Assembly (NCBI GenBank): GCA_026545765.1
Contig: JAIFAC010000165.1
Location: 93,413-157,412 of the forward strand
Source of the DNA: Plantago major
Taxonomy: Eukaryota; Streptophyta; Magnoliopsida; Lamiales; Plantaginaceae
Direction of reading: 5' to 3'
Length of the DNA: 64,000 nucleotides
Below the pieces are notes generated by a model. It had not been told where the DNA came from. It saw only the letters and a program-made list of their open reading frames with translations, and did no database searches. Of the stretch, positions 24,100 through 36,910 are shown one piece after another; the first letter of the stretch is position 1, and each line of letters starts with the position of its first letter. Made by a program: the position numbers and the translations under genes.

Positions 24100-25512
24100 A
24101 TGAATCGCGATGATCAGGTCATTCCCAATTTTACAACACTTCGTTATTTTCTTGAATTTTTCGCAGAGAATTTCGTGGTTGTTGGATTTTCAGCTACTTT
24201 ATGTTATTGGGTTTTGCTGCGTTCATATGGCTTTTCATTTTGAAACGATAAAAATTAAATTGCTTCTTGGTTGGCTTAATTCTTGATTATTCGTCTTTCA
24301 TTACTCCTGTTCTTGAAATTCTTGTCTCGGTATATCTCTTACTGATCACTTCTCACTGCTGAATGTCTTATCATTGTCGATCACTCGAACTCGGTTATTT
24401 GGTTAAATTATTTCTTTGTTTCTCTTCTTTTTTCTTTTTACCTCTTTCTTGTTTTATTGGCGAGGAATATGTATTTGTCTATTAGGCATATAGTCATAGA
24501 GAAAAGGTTATAAGGAAAAACCAAGGTACTGTTGACTTTTTCTTAGTTCTGAGAACTTTTAAGGGCTTTTGTTCCCTTGATTCTTACTCTAGCTAAATAA
24601 AGAATGATTTAGATGATGGCATGATGTTGAATACAGATGAATCATCCAATGGCTGGAGATGTTATTGGTCCCAGATTGTACAGTTGCTGTAATTGCAGAA
24701 ATCATGTGGCTCTTCATGACGATATCATTTCCAAAGCATTTCAGGTGACAACATTACCTCGCTGTAGTTAGTCTAGTTTGCTTTGTTCTTTGAATGAGCT
24801 CTTGCTTGCTTTAGTTTGACTTGATGCTTATTTTCACGGTAGTATATAGAATTAGATGGTCATTTTCGGGTTAACTGGAGAAAGAAAATAGATAGCAGTC
24901 TGGCTAGTTGTTTTAGTCAGGTAGTTTAGTATTGTGCTGTAGAATTAATCTAGCAAAGAGTATCAAAGATAAGTCGAAAAGCTTTATGTTTAAAATTTAG
25001 TTTTCTGCAACTTAGAGGCTGCTGTTTTACTCTAGAAAGTAGATACTTTTCATGCCTCTGAAGTTTAACTGGTCTATTAAGGACTTGTTTCCAGTGATTA
25101 CTGGCTGGAAGGCCTAGAAGATTAATGTTGCTCTGATTTGGAAAGAATTTGCATTAGTTCCGTTTTATTGCTCACTTCATTATTGTTATTTGTGATTTAC
25201 CCCCGGTCATGCACCTTGCATATGTTGTTTTTTGAGCTGTTACAACTCTTCGGTTAAGTAGTTAACATGTGGTATCAATGACAGGGAAAACATGGCCGAG
25301 CATTCCTGTTCTCCCATGCTATGAACTTCTCCTTGGGGCCTATGGAAGACAGGCATCTGATGACCGGCCTTCATAAAGTTGCTGATGTCTACTGCTCTGA
25401 TTGTCGTCAGGTACTGGGGTGGAAATATGAGAGAGCTTACGAAGAAACACAGAAGTACAAGGAAGGGAAATTTGTCCTGGAGAAGTCAAAAATTGTAAAG
25501 GATAACTGGTGA
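24100..25512 (+). CDS. Yippee-like zinc-binding protein
   Basis: Small zinc-binding protein of the Yippee family, conserved in eukaryotes but with a poorly defined role in plants. Coding exons: 24100-24117 (MNRDDQ, ending CAG before GT), 24637-24744 (exactly 36 codons) and 25285-25512. All junctions are phase 0 and give about 117 residues, within the usual 100-130. The Yippee domain has two CxxC pairs: CCNCR in exon 2 and CSDCR in exon 3. Also seen are [43 protein letters not shown] and [20 protein letters not shown], all diagnostic. If the short first exon is untranslated, the start is the ATG at 24637 (MNHPMAG), which begins exon 2; both options keep the frame. No lesion is seen. Confidence 0.93.
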
Positions 25513-26761
25513 TTCATTTTGAAATGTTCTCTCACACTGCACAGCCCACTCTTGGACAAGTCACAAGTGTATGGATGCTCTCTGGGATTATATTTGGCCA
25601 AAGGTGCTTATCAATTCAAAATGTCAGATTTGTTGTTAATTCATCTGCTTATATGCTAGTCTACTTTGTGTAAAGTCACGTACTCAAATCTGTGAATAAG
25701 CCTTGTGAATATGATGGCGCTTCAAATGTTTCAAGTGCTTTCTGTATATAAAGCATCATGGTGATGATTCTTTGTGATAACTTTTCTGTCTTCATTATAT
25801 GACATTTAGTTGTTATGAATTGAGGTTACGATGGAAAATTACTAAAGATCTCGTCCAGACGTACACTTTCTTTAAAATCTCGAATAGCTTGATGCTCTGG
25901 TTTGCCCCCTTTCGAAAAGGTTAATAATGTCTCATGACTTCAGAATGAACTAAACATGTATTTTGTCAAGAGACTTCACAGTGTGGATTGGTATTCATTC
26001 CTTGTTCTGCAATACCTTGCTTTCATAGCTGTAGGCTAAGACTTTTTATTAAAATTTCCCTACTTGCTTCACTCATCCCCTACTTTCTTGAGTGATGCTG
26101 ACTCTTGTTAGTAGAGCAGATCGAAGTGAACTTCCCATTTGAACGACTTGTGACAAGTTGTCTTTGACCATGCTTGTGTAAACAGTGGTCTAATGACCAT
26201 TCAAGTGAAGTGCATTAATACACAGTGGAAGCCAGATGCAGACGTACTCGTCCCTCCATGTATTACTCAATAAGTTGTAGTACCAGTTAAAAACTTAAGA
26301 TTTTATAATAAAAAGACCGCGGAATAAACCTTCATTTATAGTGTCTCTGCAGGTAACGGGGTTGCCTGCCTAAACATGGAATACTCAAGGCCTAAGGGAG
26401 TGTGATGTACTCCCCAACAATATTTTCTCACTTCACCAAATGAAAAAACTGCTAGATACAAGTCACAAAATCAATTGTTTGAACAAGCTGTGCCAACTTA
26501 ATTACTTAAACCATACTGCGGTGATCACAAGCAGAATATGACATTGTAATATATGTAAAATTATACATGCGAGGTCAAATTTATTAGGTCCACTTCTCTA
26601 GTGTAATCTTGCCATCTAAACTATGATGTAAACACAGGTACAACCAAGAATTGTCACAATGTCATCGCTGTATATGATATCCGAAAGCAAGTAACGAAAA
26701 TGCTAGGTAGCATGCTCCAAAGTCCACCATGGAGTAATTGATGATTCGCGACCCAACTGCA
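25513..26761. other. Convergent intergenic region, 3' UTRs of the Yippee-like gene and PUX10
   Basis: The two genes converge here (plus strand ending 25512, minus strand ending 26762). The region is AT-rich and holds both 3' UTRs. No further gene, repeat or RNA is recognised. Confidence 0.5.
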
Positions 26762-29700
26762 TTAGTGCATTTCTACAAAAAGGCTAGCTTGAGGGTGTAA
26801 TCCAGCTTCTCTAAGGGATAATGAGAGCTTCTCCTCACCGTAGACAGTGCGAGGGAAGTTGGAAATAAGGCTGTAGCTGTCAACTTCTAAGCAACCTAAA
26901 GAATCGACATAGTCGTACAGAGATTTTATCGTAGCAGTAGAATGGAACCTCCTCTCTTTGCGGTCTCCTGATGGGAAACGGATCAAGACCTACAGTATCA
27001 TAGAATTATCCCATGTTAATTGTTCAAATGTTGCAGGACATAAAACATAGTTAAACTCTATTTAATTGCTGCCTTACCAAGAATTTAAAAAACCTAAAAC
27101 AGAGGTTGGTGATACGATATAAAACAAAATGGCATGCATGAACTTCCATTAAAAATGCCATTCTTCATTAAGCCGTTACTTGAACCTTGTCTAATTTGCA
27201 ATCAAGAAATTGTGGCCCAAATTAATACGCACGCATCTATAAAAATGCACGTTAAATACATCCATTGTAACTAAGTGGGGGTGGTGTTCACCACGATGTC
27301 TAATTGTATAAATATACACCTATTTTTGGGGGTGGGTCGCAGACTGCAGAAGACAAAAATTACAAGATTCACACCCCCAGACCCAACCCATACATAATCC
27401 CATGAGCCCCGGCTAAACTCTCCAGTTCCACTTACATCCTGGATCACCATAAAATTCAAGCCAACAGTGCCTCTAGGCTCTAACCCTTGCATGTATGGAC
27501 CTATTATATAGATGTGAGCATAAATATAGAATGCAGTGCCTGGTTAATACTAAGACAGTTTATATGCAACAGCAGGAGGTGGTTCTCATCTTTTCAAGAG
27601 GAATCTTAGATCCCCTTGTTATATATAGTTTATACCTAATCTCCGTGTCCAAAATCAAATGGGACATTTAGTGCAGAGACGGAGGGAGTATTCTCGTTCG
27701 TCATTTTACATCATATTGTCTAGTTTATGCGAGGAATTCTCTAGTTTTTAACATATATTATCTAGTTTTTATGTAAGAGTAAGTATAGTAAAAAGTAAGA
27801 TTTTCCTAATCTATATAAAAGTCCGGTTTTCACAATAAAGAACCGGTCAGAAACACTATAAACCGATCAATAACTTTTATATATGATTTTTCTCCAAATT
27901 ATTTTCTAATGGAGTAACCTCCTTTTCTTTTCCTTTCTTTTCCCACCAAAAGACGAGAAATAGCACTCTCCAAATTAGAACCCCGTGTCTAAAAATTTCT
28001 ACTGCATAACATTAAAAAAGAAAATTGTATAATAACAAGATGAAATTAAAGTGAGAACATATACTTTAGACATCAGGCACATTCCAATCCCCTTATTGGA
28101 TGATGGTGAAAGTGAGAATATATACTTACTTGAGTGACATCAGGCCCTTTCTCAGGTTCACTACCTAACGACAAAGCTTTCTCCTCCCGAAGTTTAGCTA
28201 ATGCGGCTTCTCTCTCGGCAGCTTCCCGCACTGCTCTTTCACGAGCCTCTTCCTCTTCCTTTCTTTTCCTCTCAGCTTCAGCAGCTTCACGTTCAAGCCG
28301 TTCTTGCTCTTCTTTTCGCTGACGCTCTCGAGCCTAATACATACATGAAATAAGTACGTTAATGCATTCTATTCGCATTAGACAAACAATTTGACCGAGC
28401 CAGTTACGAAGAACAACTGATGACATTGAGTTGACATTGGCCATTAAGGAACAAGAGAAAACAAACCAAAGAATATTAGAGATTGACATACCTGATCAGC
28501 CTCAAGTGCTGCTTGATAAGCAGCATCCTGCTCTTCTCTCAGACGCATATTATTTATTCTTTCTTCAGCTTCTACTCTGGCTGAAACAAGAACAGGAGCA
28601 CTTTCTTCAAGCACTCTCTGCAATACAGTTAAAATCTCTTCAGGAGATTTTGGCCCCTCGGCCTGCATAAGATATAACAATCAGAATAATATAACAGAAA
28701 ATGCACAAACATTATTCAAACAAAATAGACACCGCAAGCAGGGCTGACAAGAAAACAAGAATGCAACACTACATTATGACACATAAAAAACCACATCACC
28801 AGAACCCTTTCATAACTTACATATAAGCACAGCAGATAAACAGGATTTTTTGCTTGAAAGGTTATCACAGAGAGTATATAGTGTCAACAAAAGAGAATTA
28901 TACACAGGAACTATAGTACACCAGTTCAAACAAACAAGAGCAGAAGAACAGAATTAAGATGCCAAACTGATTGATTTGACCAAAGTCCTATTATAGTGAT
29001 ATATGGAACACATTCCAAAATGATTTCCTATGTTTTTCAAATACTTCCACTAATGTATGATCAAAGGGCTAAGGACAATGCCTCCCTTTGCTAGGAGTAA
29101 CATCTCTCATAAGTAACGTCTAAAATAATAAGGCAAGCTGTGAACAATTTTTATGCAATAACAGGAGCGACCGATCATAGAGATAAAAGCATAGAAACAG
29201 AAGTGCTTGAAAATGGAAAATTTTGATGCAAGGGGAGTGGCATGAAAGCAGAGATTGGACAAAAAATAAACATAAATGAGAGATGAAACACCATCAAATG
29301 CTTGTTAGAATTGCCTCAAGAGTCGCGATGAATATTTATTAGTTAGACTAATAAAAACAAATATAGTAGTAGCAGATAAGCAGTCACATAAAATGGTGCA
29401 AAGGAAGAATGAAGCACTACATCAAAGTTCATTCACATGATTTCATGTGCCCCTGCTCCATATGATACAACATCATGATCATATGTTCCATGTCAATGAT
29501 GACCAGATGCAACATACACACAAAAACTGATTCACAGTACCTGGCCTTGATAGAAACCTAAATCAACACGCATTCTAAAGAGGAAGAGCAGATATAAATT
29601 CTTTTGCGAAACATGAAAATGAGACGCCAGTTATAATACCCAGGACAACAATGATATCCAAAACTGTTTAAAACACTCACCTACTTTATACAAATGTAAT

Positions 29701-31210
29701 TCAAAATAAATCATACAGTATAAAATGATAAAAAATTATACTATAAAAACTCATTAGAAGCTACAGCACACATTCTACCTTGCTAAATGAATATAGATGT
29801 AACGAAAAATCATCACAATTCTCATTTTATGATGCTAAATTAACACATAATCTATAGCATATAGTCATATACTGTATATAAGAATTATTACTCAAAATCT
29901 CTTTTCATGATGAAGTACATTACCAAAAGCGGCAATAAAGTGATCTGTCTAGAGCAAAATTCAGTGAAACTGGGTGACTTAAGAATTTTACAAGCGAGCT
30001 CGGAGCACAGGACAAGTTCGGTGTGGAAGCCTTAGTGTGATCTAGGGTATCTCTAAGCAGAATTTAAGAGACTATATTCCTTTACATTAAATTAAGCAGC
30101 AATAAGCAAGTCCCAGTGATTGACATCTTGAAACCATTTATCTATATACTTAACATTCATCATACATGCACAGAGATCATGCAGCAAAACTTTCTAACAA
30201 AATCCTCATTGATATGCAATCAGACAAACCTAAAAACACATCAACGAAAATCATATGAGAATTTGAAGGTTGTTTTGAGTAAACACATGCCAAATTTCTC
30301 ACAATAAGTATATCCAGCAGAAGTTTCCCATTCAGTACTTAAATATATCTAAATATATCAATTGCAACACTGATATAATTCCATTCTCATTGTGACAACA
30401 ACACTACTTGAAAACCGCAAACAAGCACATACCTGCTGCAACAACGCAATCCTCTGGTTCATCAGCCATCACAACAGCACAGAACGGAAACCTCGAGGCT
30501 TTCAAGCTATTACTCATCTTAAACCCCTCACTAGCCTTCACACTCCCACCCCAGCAAACAAAATTCTCATTCAAAAACGCCGCCAACATCTCACTACACA
30601 ATGTCCTCTCACAGAACCCCTGCGTATCAGGATGCTCCGGAGAATGCAAGTACACAAACAGAAGCTTATACTCATGCCTAGACCTCTGCAACGCATCCAT
30701 GAAACTCTCAGCTACAAAATTAGGCCTCGAACCCCTGACATAATCCCTCTCAAAACTAGACACAAACTCCAACGCTTCGGCAGCTGACTGCGAAACCAGA
30801 AACCAACAGGTGGCCGGTCCTCCGCCACGTCCGGGGGCATTTAGACCGATCGCACCTAAGGAGTAGGACAGAATACCACCAGCAGCCCAGAGACCAAATC
30901 CGACAACGCCTGAAATTAATCCTAGGCTAGTGGAAACGATGGAAAATGGCAGAGTGATCAATTTCCAAGCTAATCCAGGAGGTTGATTGTTTCCGTCTGG
31001 AGGTAAAACTAGGCCTCCGGTGTCTTCTGGCACTTGATTCAAACCAGTGGTGGAGGGTGAGGCAGAGGAAGAGGGGTTATTGGAGGTGATAGAGGAAATG
31101 GCTAATTCGAGGTCCCAATTGTGTGCGGAAAGGATCTCAGTGGACAAATCAGGATCAGAGATGCCTGTGATTGCTTGGAAATACGCCAATTTATCGGCCA
31201 CATCTCCCAT
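26762..31210 (-). CDS. PUX10: Plant UBX domain protein 10-like (FAF2/UBXD8 type)
   Basis: Adaptor that recruits the Cdc48/p97 ATPase to ubiquitinated proteins; plant PUX10 acts at lipid droplets. Exons on the minus strand: 31210-30433, 28662-28492 (57 codons), 28333-28130 (68 codons) and 26989-26762 (75 codons plus stop), about 460 residues in all; Arabidopsis PUX10 is about 480. An N-terminal UBA-like domain (about 5-45) precedes a hydrophobic hairpin (about 85-125: LITLPFSIVSTSLGLISG...) that would anchor it to membrane or droplet. A UAS thioredoxin-like domain (about 135-265) contains LLFVYLHSPEHPDTQGFC. A charged coiled coil rich in EER/AER follows, then the UBX domain with the Ser-x-Phe-Pro-Arg loop (LISNFPRTVY). 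Exon 1 contains a one-base frame break near 30458-30466: the conserved NQRIALLQQ is encoded, but out of frame with the upstream VVMA. It is probably a sequence error. Confidence 0.94.
27640..27690. mobile_element. Stowaway-like MITE terminus in the last PUX10 intron
   Basis: GACGGAGGGAG followed by TA at 27678-27690 is the inverted form of the common CTCCCTCCGTC Stowaway terminus. It is preceded by a GGGACATTTAGTGCA-type subterminal. The matching left end is not visible, so this is a fragment. Confidence 0.5.
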
Positions 31211-31753
31211 TCTGAGCTAGGGTTTAGGGATGGGGAATTGTGGTGGAATTGGATGTCGGTTATGGCTGCCTGAGAATCTGCTACAGTAGACAAGTGAATG
31301 GAATTTGTTTTTTCAAGTCAGGAAGGAGAGATGAAATGAAATCAAAGGATAAAATGGAATGATTATGAATTTATGACAGTGACGATGGTGAGTGTGGAGG
31401 AAAGGATAATGGACCAATTTAGACAGGTCGATGATTGTTGATTACAATGTAATCTCTACTTCACTCACACGATTAAAAGGGGATAAATTGTTTCACTAGT
31501 GATTATTGATTTTGTCTACCGTACTGCATTTCACCTTAATTTTATGTGGTGATTCACTTTTCTAGAAGAGAACATTGGAAAGTCTCAAGGCATAAATGAT
31601 TCGAAATTGGCTAAACTATTTGCTGCAGACTTGTTTCTGGTGAATATAATCAATTGACAATATGAGAGTAAAAGGTAACTACTACATTAATCAAGTCGCA
31701 TACATAAAAACGAACATGGGAAAATTGCCTCTGAGATTAATAAGCTTAACTAT
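31211..31753. other. Spacer between PUX10 5' end and ZNHIT2-like 3' end
   Basis: The two genes run in the same direction on the minus strand and are about 540 bases apart. This must hold the PUX10 promoter and 5' UTR and the ZNHIT2 3' UTR. No clear TATA box or other element is recognised. Confidence 0.45.
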
Positions 31754-34700
31754 TTATTGAATCTCTTTGATCAAAGGCTTGCCTATTCTCTCCTTCCTCT
31801 CTTCCATTCTCATACTCCCTTGTTTACTGTCAGCATATTCTACAGCTGAAGACTTCTCTGTGGTCACAATAGCTGCCAAGGAAGACCATGCTTCGGGTGG
31901 CTGCTCATGAACCCAACACATAATGAAGTAAGTTTTTCGCTCAGCAGACTTGAACTTGTTCTTCATTTCCAATCTTTTTGACTTCTGCAGTTTCTCAGAC
32001 TTCAGCTCTTTCTCAGCAGATTGAATTAGCTTCTGCAGATCACAGAGCAAACAGATTAAAGCACCTGTGCCCAGATGAAGCAGGTTGGTTATGTCTTCCA
32101 TGATGCTCAACCCAAAATTGGAACCTCCCATATGCTTGTACGACGGTGAGCACGTTTGCTCCAAGCAATAAAGCAAAGATTCTAATACAGACTCGGGATG
32201 ACCATTTTGACCCAGAACGGAAGATACACTTAACACCACCATAGCTGATTCTAAAGGGTCGGCTTTCCAGTCACCATTATAAAGGCGGAGTGTAAAGCAG
32301 TAACTGTATATAATGTCAACAAGGTGAATTGCAAGTAGTGGAGATGGTTCCGTTGCAGTGAGTGTATGGACTGGCGGTAGTGGTTTCTCAGGGCCAGGTG
32401 GAATATCGTGCAATTGATCACTTTCTATGTCATCTTTCGATGATGACCCCAACTCTTCAATTCTGATCGGTTGGACTAGTTGGGTTCCATCTGAGCTGAG
32501 TGTTATATACTTGGCTGAAGGCTTCAACCACCAAGGATCCCATGGTTTGATCAATTTGCTGAGCTTGCCTGAAACAATGGCTCTCTGGAACTGTTTCTTT
32601 TCTTGTACAGTTAATTCATCAAAACTTATTTGGGCTCCTGTAATAAGATCATTGAACTTTTAGTGGGTTGTGAACGTAAGACATAGTGAGGTACAAAGGC
32701 TGATGTAATTGCCAAGAGTGGAGAGCAGTGCAGTATACTGTATACCTGACAGTATCTTTTGAAATGTCTCCTCTGATAAAGAAGAATCCAGCTCTGAAAA
32801 AATTAATTAGAATTAGCAAACGGACAAGGACTTAACTGGGTATGTAAATTAAAATACTAGAAGAGAGGGTGCCTATAAGTTGGGAGTAAATTGTATGACA
32901 AGCTAATATCAATAATAAACTTTAGCTTGATTTAAAGGATTTAACAGATGGATAAGTTGAATCACATTTGTCCAACTATGATGAAATATAATCAAAATTA
33001 GGAGTATGCGAAGATCAAATGAACTGTCAGCAAAGTCGATACAAGCCAGCGAGTAAAGTAAAACATTCTTCTTTTCTCATTTCTCCTCAAGGTTCTCAAT
33101 ATATATATGCAAAGCAGTTCTCTATGAAGCTTCACCTGTTTTTTCATTTTTCTCCGAGAAACAAAAGGAAATATGAGTGAACTAGACCTAATACATAATC
33201 AATTATATATACATCAATCATTTAAGATAAATCAATCCATAAAATTAAGAAAGATAGATACTGAATGGCAAGGGGGTTCAACATACCATCTTCTTCCTCA
33301 TGGCTATCTGTTTCCTCTTCCTCATGGAACCTCTTAAGTATGTCCAGCATTTTTGTTTTACTTTCTTCATTGGGCTGGAGGTGTTGTAATTCTCCCATAA
33401 CATTGTCTCTCATGAAGGATTCAGTACAACGAAGACTATGAGACTGCAAATGTACAAAATGCCAGTAACATTAGAGCAAAAGAGAAGTCAGAAATTATCA
33501 AGCAAATAAAGACCGTCAATTTGACCTTATATGCACAGGTAACGCCATTTGAAGCTTGTTGGGCACAACATTTTGCAATGGACTAAGAACATGCTGATGA
33601 ATGTAAACTCAAGTGATTATGTTGAGCTAAAGCATAAATCAAAAGGATGGTTACCTTGTAACAATGCAGCGAACAATATCGTGTATTGCATCGTGGGCAT
33701 GTATATTGAGAAAATTGCTTTTCACATCTGCAAAACAAAGACCAAACAGTTGATCAGTGATTTGGAATATCCCAGATCAGCTATATGTGTACTGAAGTCA
33801 TTGTTTGCAAGTTCATAGTGCAAAAATTTTAAGCATTATTTTCATGTTTAATCTCATAATATTACAACATCATCATCCAGACAGTAATATAACACCATCA
33901 GTAAAGAAACTTGAAAATGCATTGTTTCTTTTCATTTCTAATTTTCTCTCCTTTATAGTCAAACCACCAGAACTTAGACAGAAATAAGCCATCTAAACAC
34001 CTCAACAGCGTATTGTTGGGTAAAGCTAAAGATATGCAGATTGCTAAGACTTCTTGTCGCGATAATTCGCGTACTTATTTTTGTCAGTGAGATATGGGAT
34101 CAGTCTTCTCGTCCACTCCATGCCCAAATAATATTTCAAAAACAGAAAGTTCACACATCCCCAAGCAAGATAATGATTTGGGGTTGACATGCGTTCAATG
34201 GCATAAGATAAATCAGATACTCAAGCAGTGAGTATAAATCTATCCTGTTGCCCAAAGTGAATTAGCTACAGTATCTTAACGTGATGTAATGAAAGATCTT
34301 TCTCACACCCACTTAAGCCACTGTTCTTTTCAATAAGTTTATGCTTCTTAGGGCAGAATTCTGTTACAATCTGTAATCTGATGTTAATTGCTACTAAAAG
34401 ATGCCTTGTAGTTGTACAGGTTATTCAGCTACTTACAATAGTATTGTTCTTACAGATATTATAAACAGGATAAGATAACAACTGTCATATGTAAAGTATT
34501 CATCCAGAACAATACACATAAATCCAGACCAAGCAAAAGCCAACTATTCAAGTAGAGATACAAATAACAAGACACGCACAATATTCGCTGCAATTTAAAG
34601 ACAATCACATCAAAGCAGGGCCATGAATAGTTAGTGATTATCCTACATACTGGATGGAAAATAACTAGGGGAATAGTATTGCTGTTCTAGACGCACTGAA

Positions 34701-35578
34701 AATTAAGAAACAGAATGAAGGGAAAAAGAGTAAACATTTATATGTGTCACTACTGAAACATTTTTCATCTTAAAATAGACCCAATAGTCTGCATTGGGAA
34801 TCAACTCAAGTTTCCAGCTTCAACCTAGAGTCCTATATCTTGCTCTGGTATCCCCGTCTAATGCATCTATTAAGGACACACCACAAACGTCTATATTTTT
34901 TAGGCTTGATAGATCGCTAGCCACAAAAAAATCATTCTAAGTTAGCTATAGAGTTATTTAGTAGTCAAGAAGCCGAAGTCACATTTCCTCTATATGTTTA
35001 GCAGGCTGAATATAGAACTCAGATAACCAAATTTCCGAAAAAGCTTATTCATTCAACTATACAAGTGCAGCATTTTGCTTTAAAAGGTGCATATGAGAGA
35101 TGTAAACAAGCATCGTTCTGGATGAGTTTCTGACCAAAATCAAGTTTCAGATTGGCTCAACAGCTAACACAGCACAGCTCGAAATAGCTCTGACTGGAAG
35201 GACCTAGACACTGAGCCAGCTTAAAGCAAACTATAAAGGAACTTCCATCCAACACATCTCTAATGTCGCAACCGAGATACTAATCAGACTATAGACCTAG
35301 AGCTGTCAGTTTGATAATCAATCCTATCAATACCCTACTAATATAATAGCTGGAAACGAAACAAGAAGCAACATCAATTGCCTATCAATAGAATAATAAG
35401 CTTTTACATCTTGCCTAAACGAATCATCAAACAGATAGAATATACTATTACAGAGGAAGAAAAAAAGACTGAAGAAGTGGAGTAGGGGGCTTGCTTACAC
35501 TCGACAAATTACGCGGGAATTAGAGGTGAAATCAGTCGGTTTTGAGGAGGGATCCGATGTTATAATTGTATCCGGCAT
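31754..35578 (-). CDS. HIT-type zinc-finger protein, ZNHIT2-like
   Basis: Probable orthologue of ZNHIT2, which in other eukaryotes links the R2TP chaperone complex to assembly of spliceosomal U5 snRNP and other machines. Exons on the minus strand: 35578-35499, 33727-33655, 33443-33287, 32793-32746 and 32637-31754, totalling 1242 bases or 413 residues; human ZNHIT2 is about 400. All junction phases agree and there is no lesion. The zf-HIT domain (about residues 25-60) spans exons 1-3: CRVCEKQF, TCPRCNTRYCSLHCYK, then SHSLRC. This gives the paired Cys/His ligands. A DPWW motif (IKPWDPWW) lies near the middle, and the C-terminal half is helical (DLQKLIQSAEKELKSEK). Intron 1 is long (1.8 kb). A hAT-like element sits about 0.2 kb upstream of the ATG, so the native promoter is displaced or very short. 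Confidence 0.9.
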
Positions 35579-35787
35579 CGGAATTACTCTGAACTAACAA
35601 AATAAGAGGTTATTTGGCAGACGGCGGCGACTGGTGGTGGTATATTACGGCGGCAACTGGTGGTGGTGTATTATGAACTTCTAAATGAGGTTTTGCAGGT
35701 GGAATATGAAAAGAGGTTGCTAGAAACACCGGTAGGTAACGTTGTCTTGGACTCCATTTATTATACGCTCTTTGTCCCGGATTGAGC
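35579..35787. other. Short 5' flank of the ZNHIT2-like gene
   Basis: Only about 210 bases separate the start codon from the hAT-like target duplication. It contains a 26-base imperfect tandem duplication (ACGGCGGC-A/G-ACTGGTGGTGGT type) near 35617-35672. Confidence 0.6.
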
Positions 35788-35795
35788 CTTACGGG
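35788..35795. repeat. Left 8-bp target site duplication
   Basis: CTTACGGG here is repeated exactly at 40862-40869. Eight bases is the duplication length of hAT transposons. Confidence 0.85.
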
Positions 35796-36268
35796 CTATG
35801 TTTTAAAAGCCGGATCGGGCCGGGCGGTTGAACCGGTTGGGCCGGGAAACCGGCGAAGAACGGCCGGAATAGCTATATAAAGCCGCCTAAAAGCCGGGAT
35901 CCAAAAAACCGTCCAAGCCGGCAAAAAACCGGTGTGAGCCGTTGAACCGGTAAGCGGCGAACCGCCGGCCTGGACGGTTTTTTAACCCAAAAAAAAAAAA
36001 AAATCTAGGGACTTTTTTTGCAAAAAAACGCTAAAAAGGAAAATAAGCCATAACACTCATACACAGCCGCTATTTGCTCTTTCTTTCTGCTTCTGGATCG
36101 CTTTCTTTCTTCTTCTTGCTTCTGTTGATTGCGAATTCTGCTCGCGACTTGCTTCTTCTTGCTTCTGTTGATCGACTGCTGATGGAACTCTGTTGATGGT
36201 TTCTTCTTCATTTCTCCCCTATTCGATGTTCCTTAAACCAATGGTGAAAAAAGGGCCAATAAACTTAC

Positions 36269-36375
36269 GCAGAAGGAGAATGAAGGGTCGGTGCCATTGA
36301 AAGCTTGAGAGATCTGATGTGGGATTTGGGAAAAGCACCCATCTTGTGAGGAGCGACGGTGAATTTGAGTGCCAT
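36269..36375 (-). pseudogene. Captured first exon resembling a plastid stearoyl-ACP desaturase gene
   Basis: An ATG at 36375 opens MALKFTVAPHKMGAFPK followed by SHIRSLKLSMAPTLHSPS. It ends in a consensus donor (GC before GTAAGTTT at 36268). Plastid acyl-ACP desaturases characteristically start MALK(L/F) and have SMAST-type sequence before an early intron after the transit peptide. Upstream sequence looks like a leader (pyrimidine-rich, to about 36550). No later desaturase exon follows within the element. I infer transduplication of 5' UTR plus exon 1; the family match is from memory of the general pattern and is only moderately secure. Confidence 0.45.
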
Positions 36376-36910
36376 TTGGGTTGGAATAGGGTAATGCAAG
36401 AAGGAAGTTGGGTATTTGATTGAGGAATTTAAGCAAACAGGTGGTGAGCTTAAAAAGAGGAAAGAAGGACAATGTGTCACGCAGAGAAGAAGGAAGACTG
36501 ATTTGATTTGGGGTTTACAATAAATGCTACAAATGCTGATGGTTTTCACTTATTTGTTATACATATTTTGGAGTTTTTTTTTTCTTCAATTTACACTAGT
36601 TATGACCGTCGATATCGTGAGTATAATAAAAATTAAGTATATAGTTCTTAGAAACACTTTTTTTATGCAGTGTTGGTTCTTAGTATAATGTGTCTCTGCA
36701 ATCATATAATCAACACTTACATAACATTTATTGGTGACCGAATAGAACAATATTAACTTGCTTTTATTTTGGAGGGGGTCTATGCATCGATGGAATCATC
36801 AACACAATAAAACGATAATTTTTTTCACGCATTTATTCCATAAATCGGTTTACCTTAATTATCGCTTCATAAGGTAGTAACACTCTTAACCGTGCCGCTG
36901 CGAACTTTAA

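Noticed and set aside
30392..30787. Plus-strand open frames opposite PUX10 exon 1
   Set aside because: Antisense shadows of the conserved UAS-coding exon.
36005..36211. A Lys/Arg-rich minus-strand open frame as a transposase N-terminus
   Set aside because: It is a low-complexity AAG/AGA-rich stretch following the captured exon's donor site. No BED finger or hATC motif is present.
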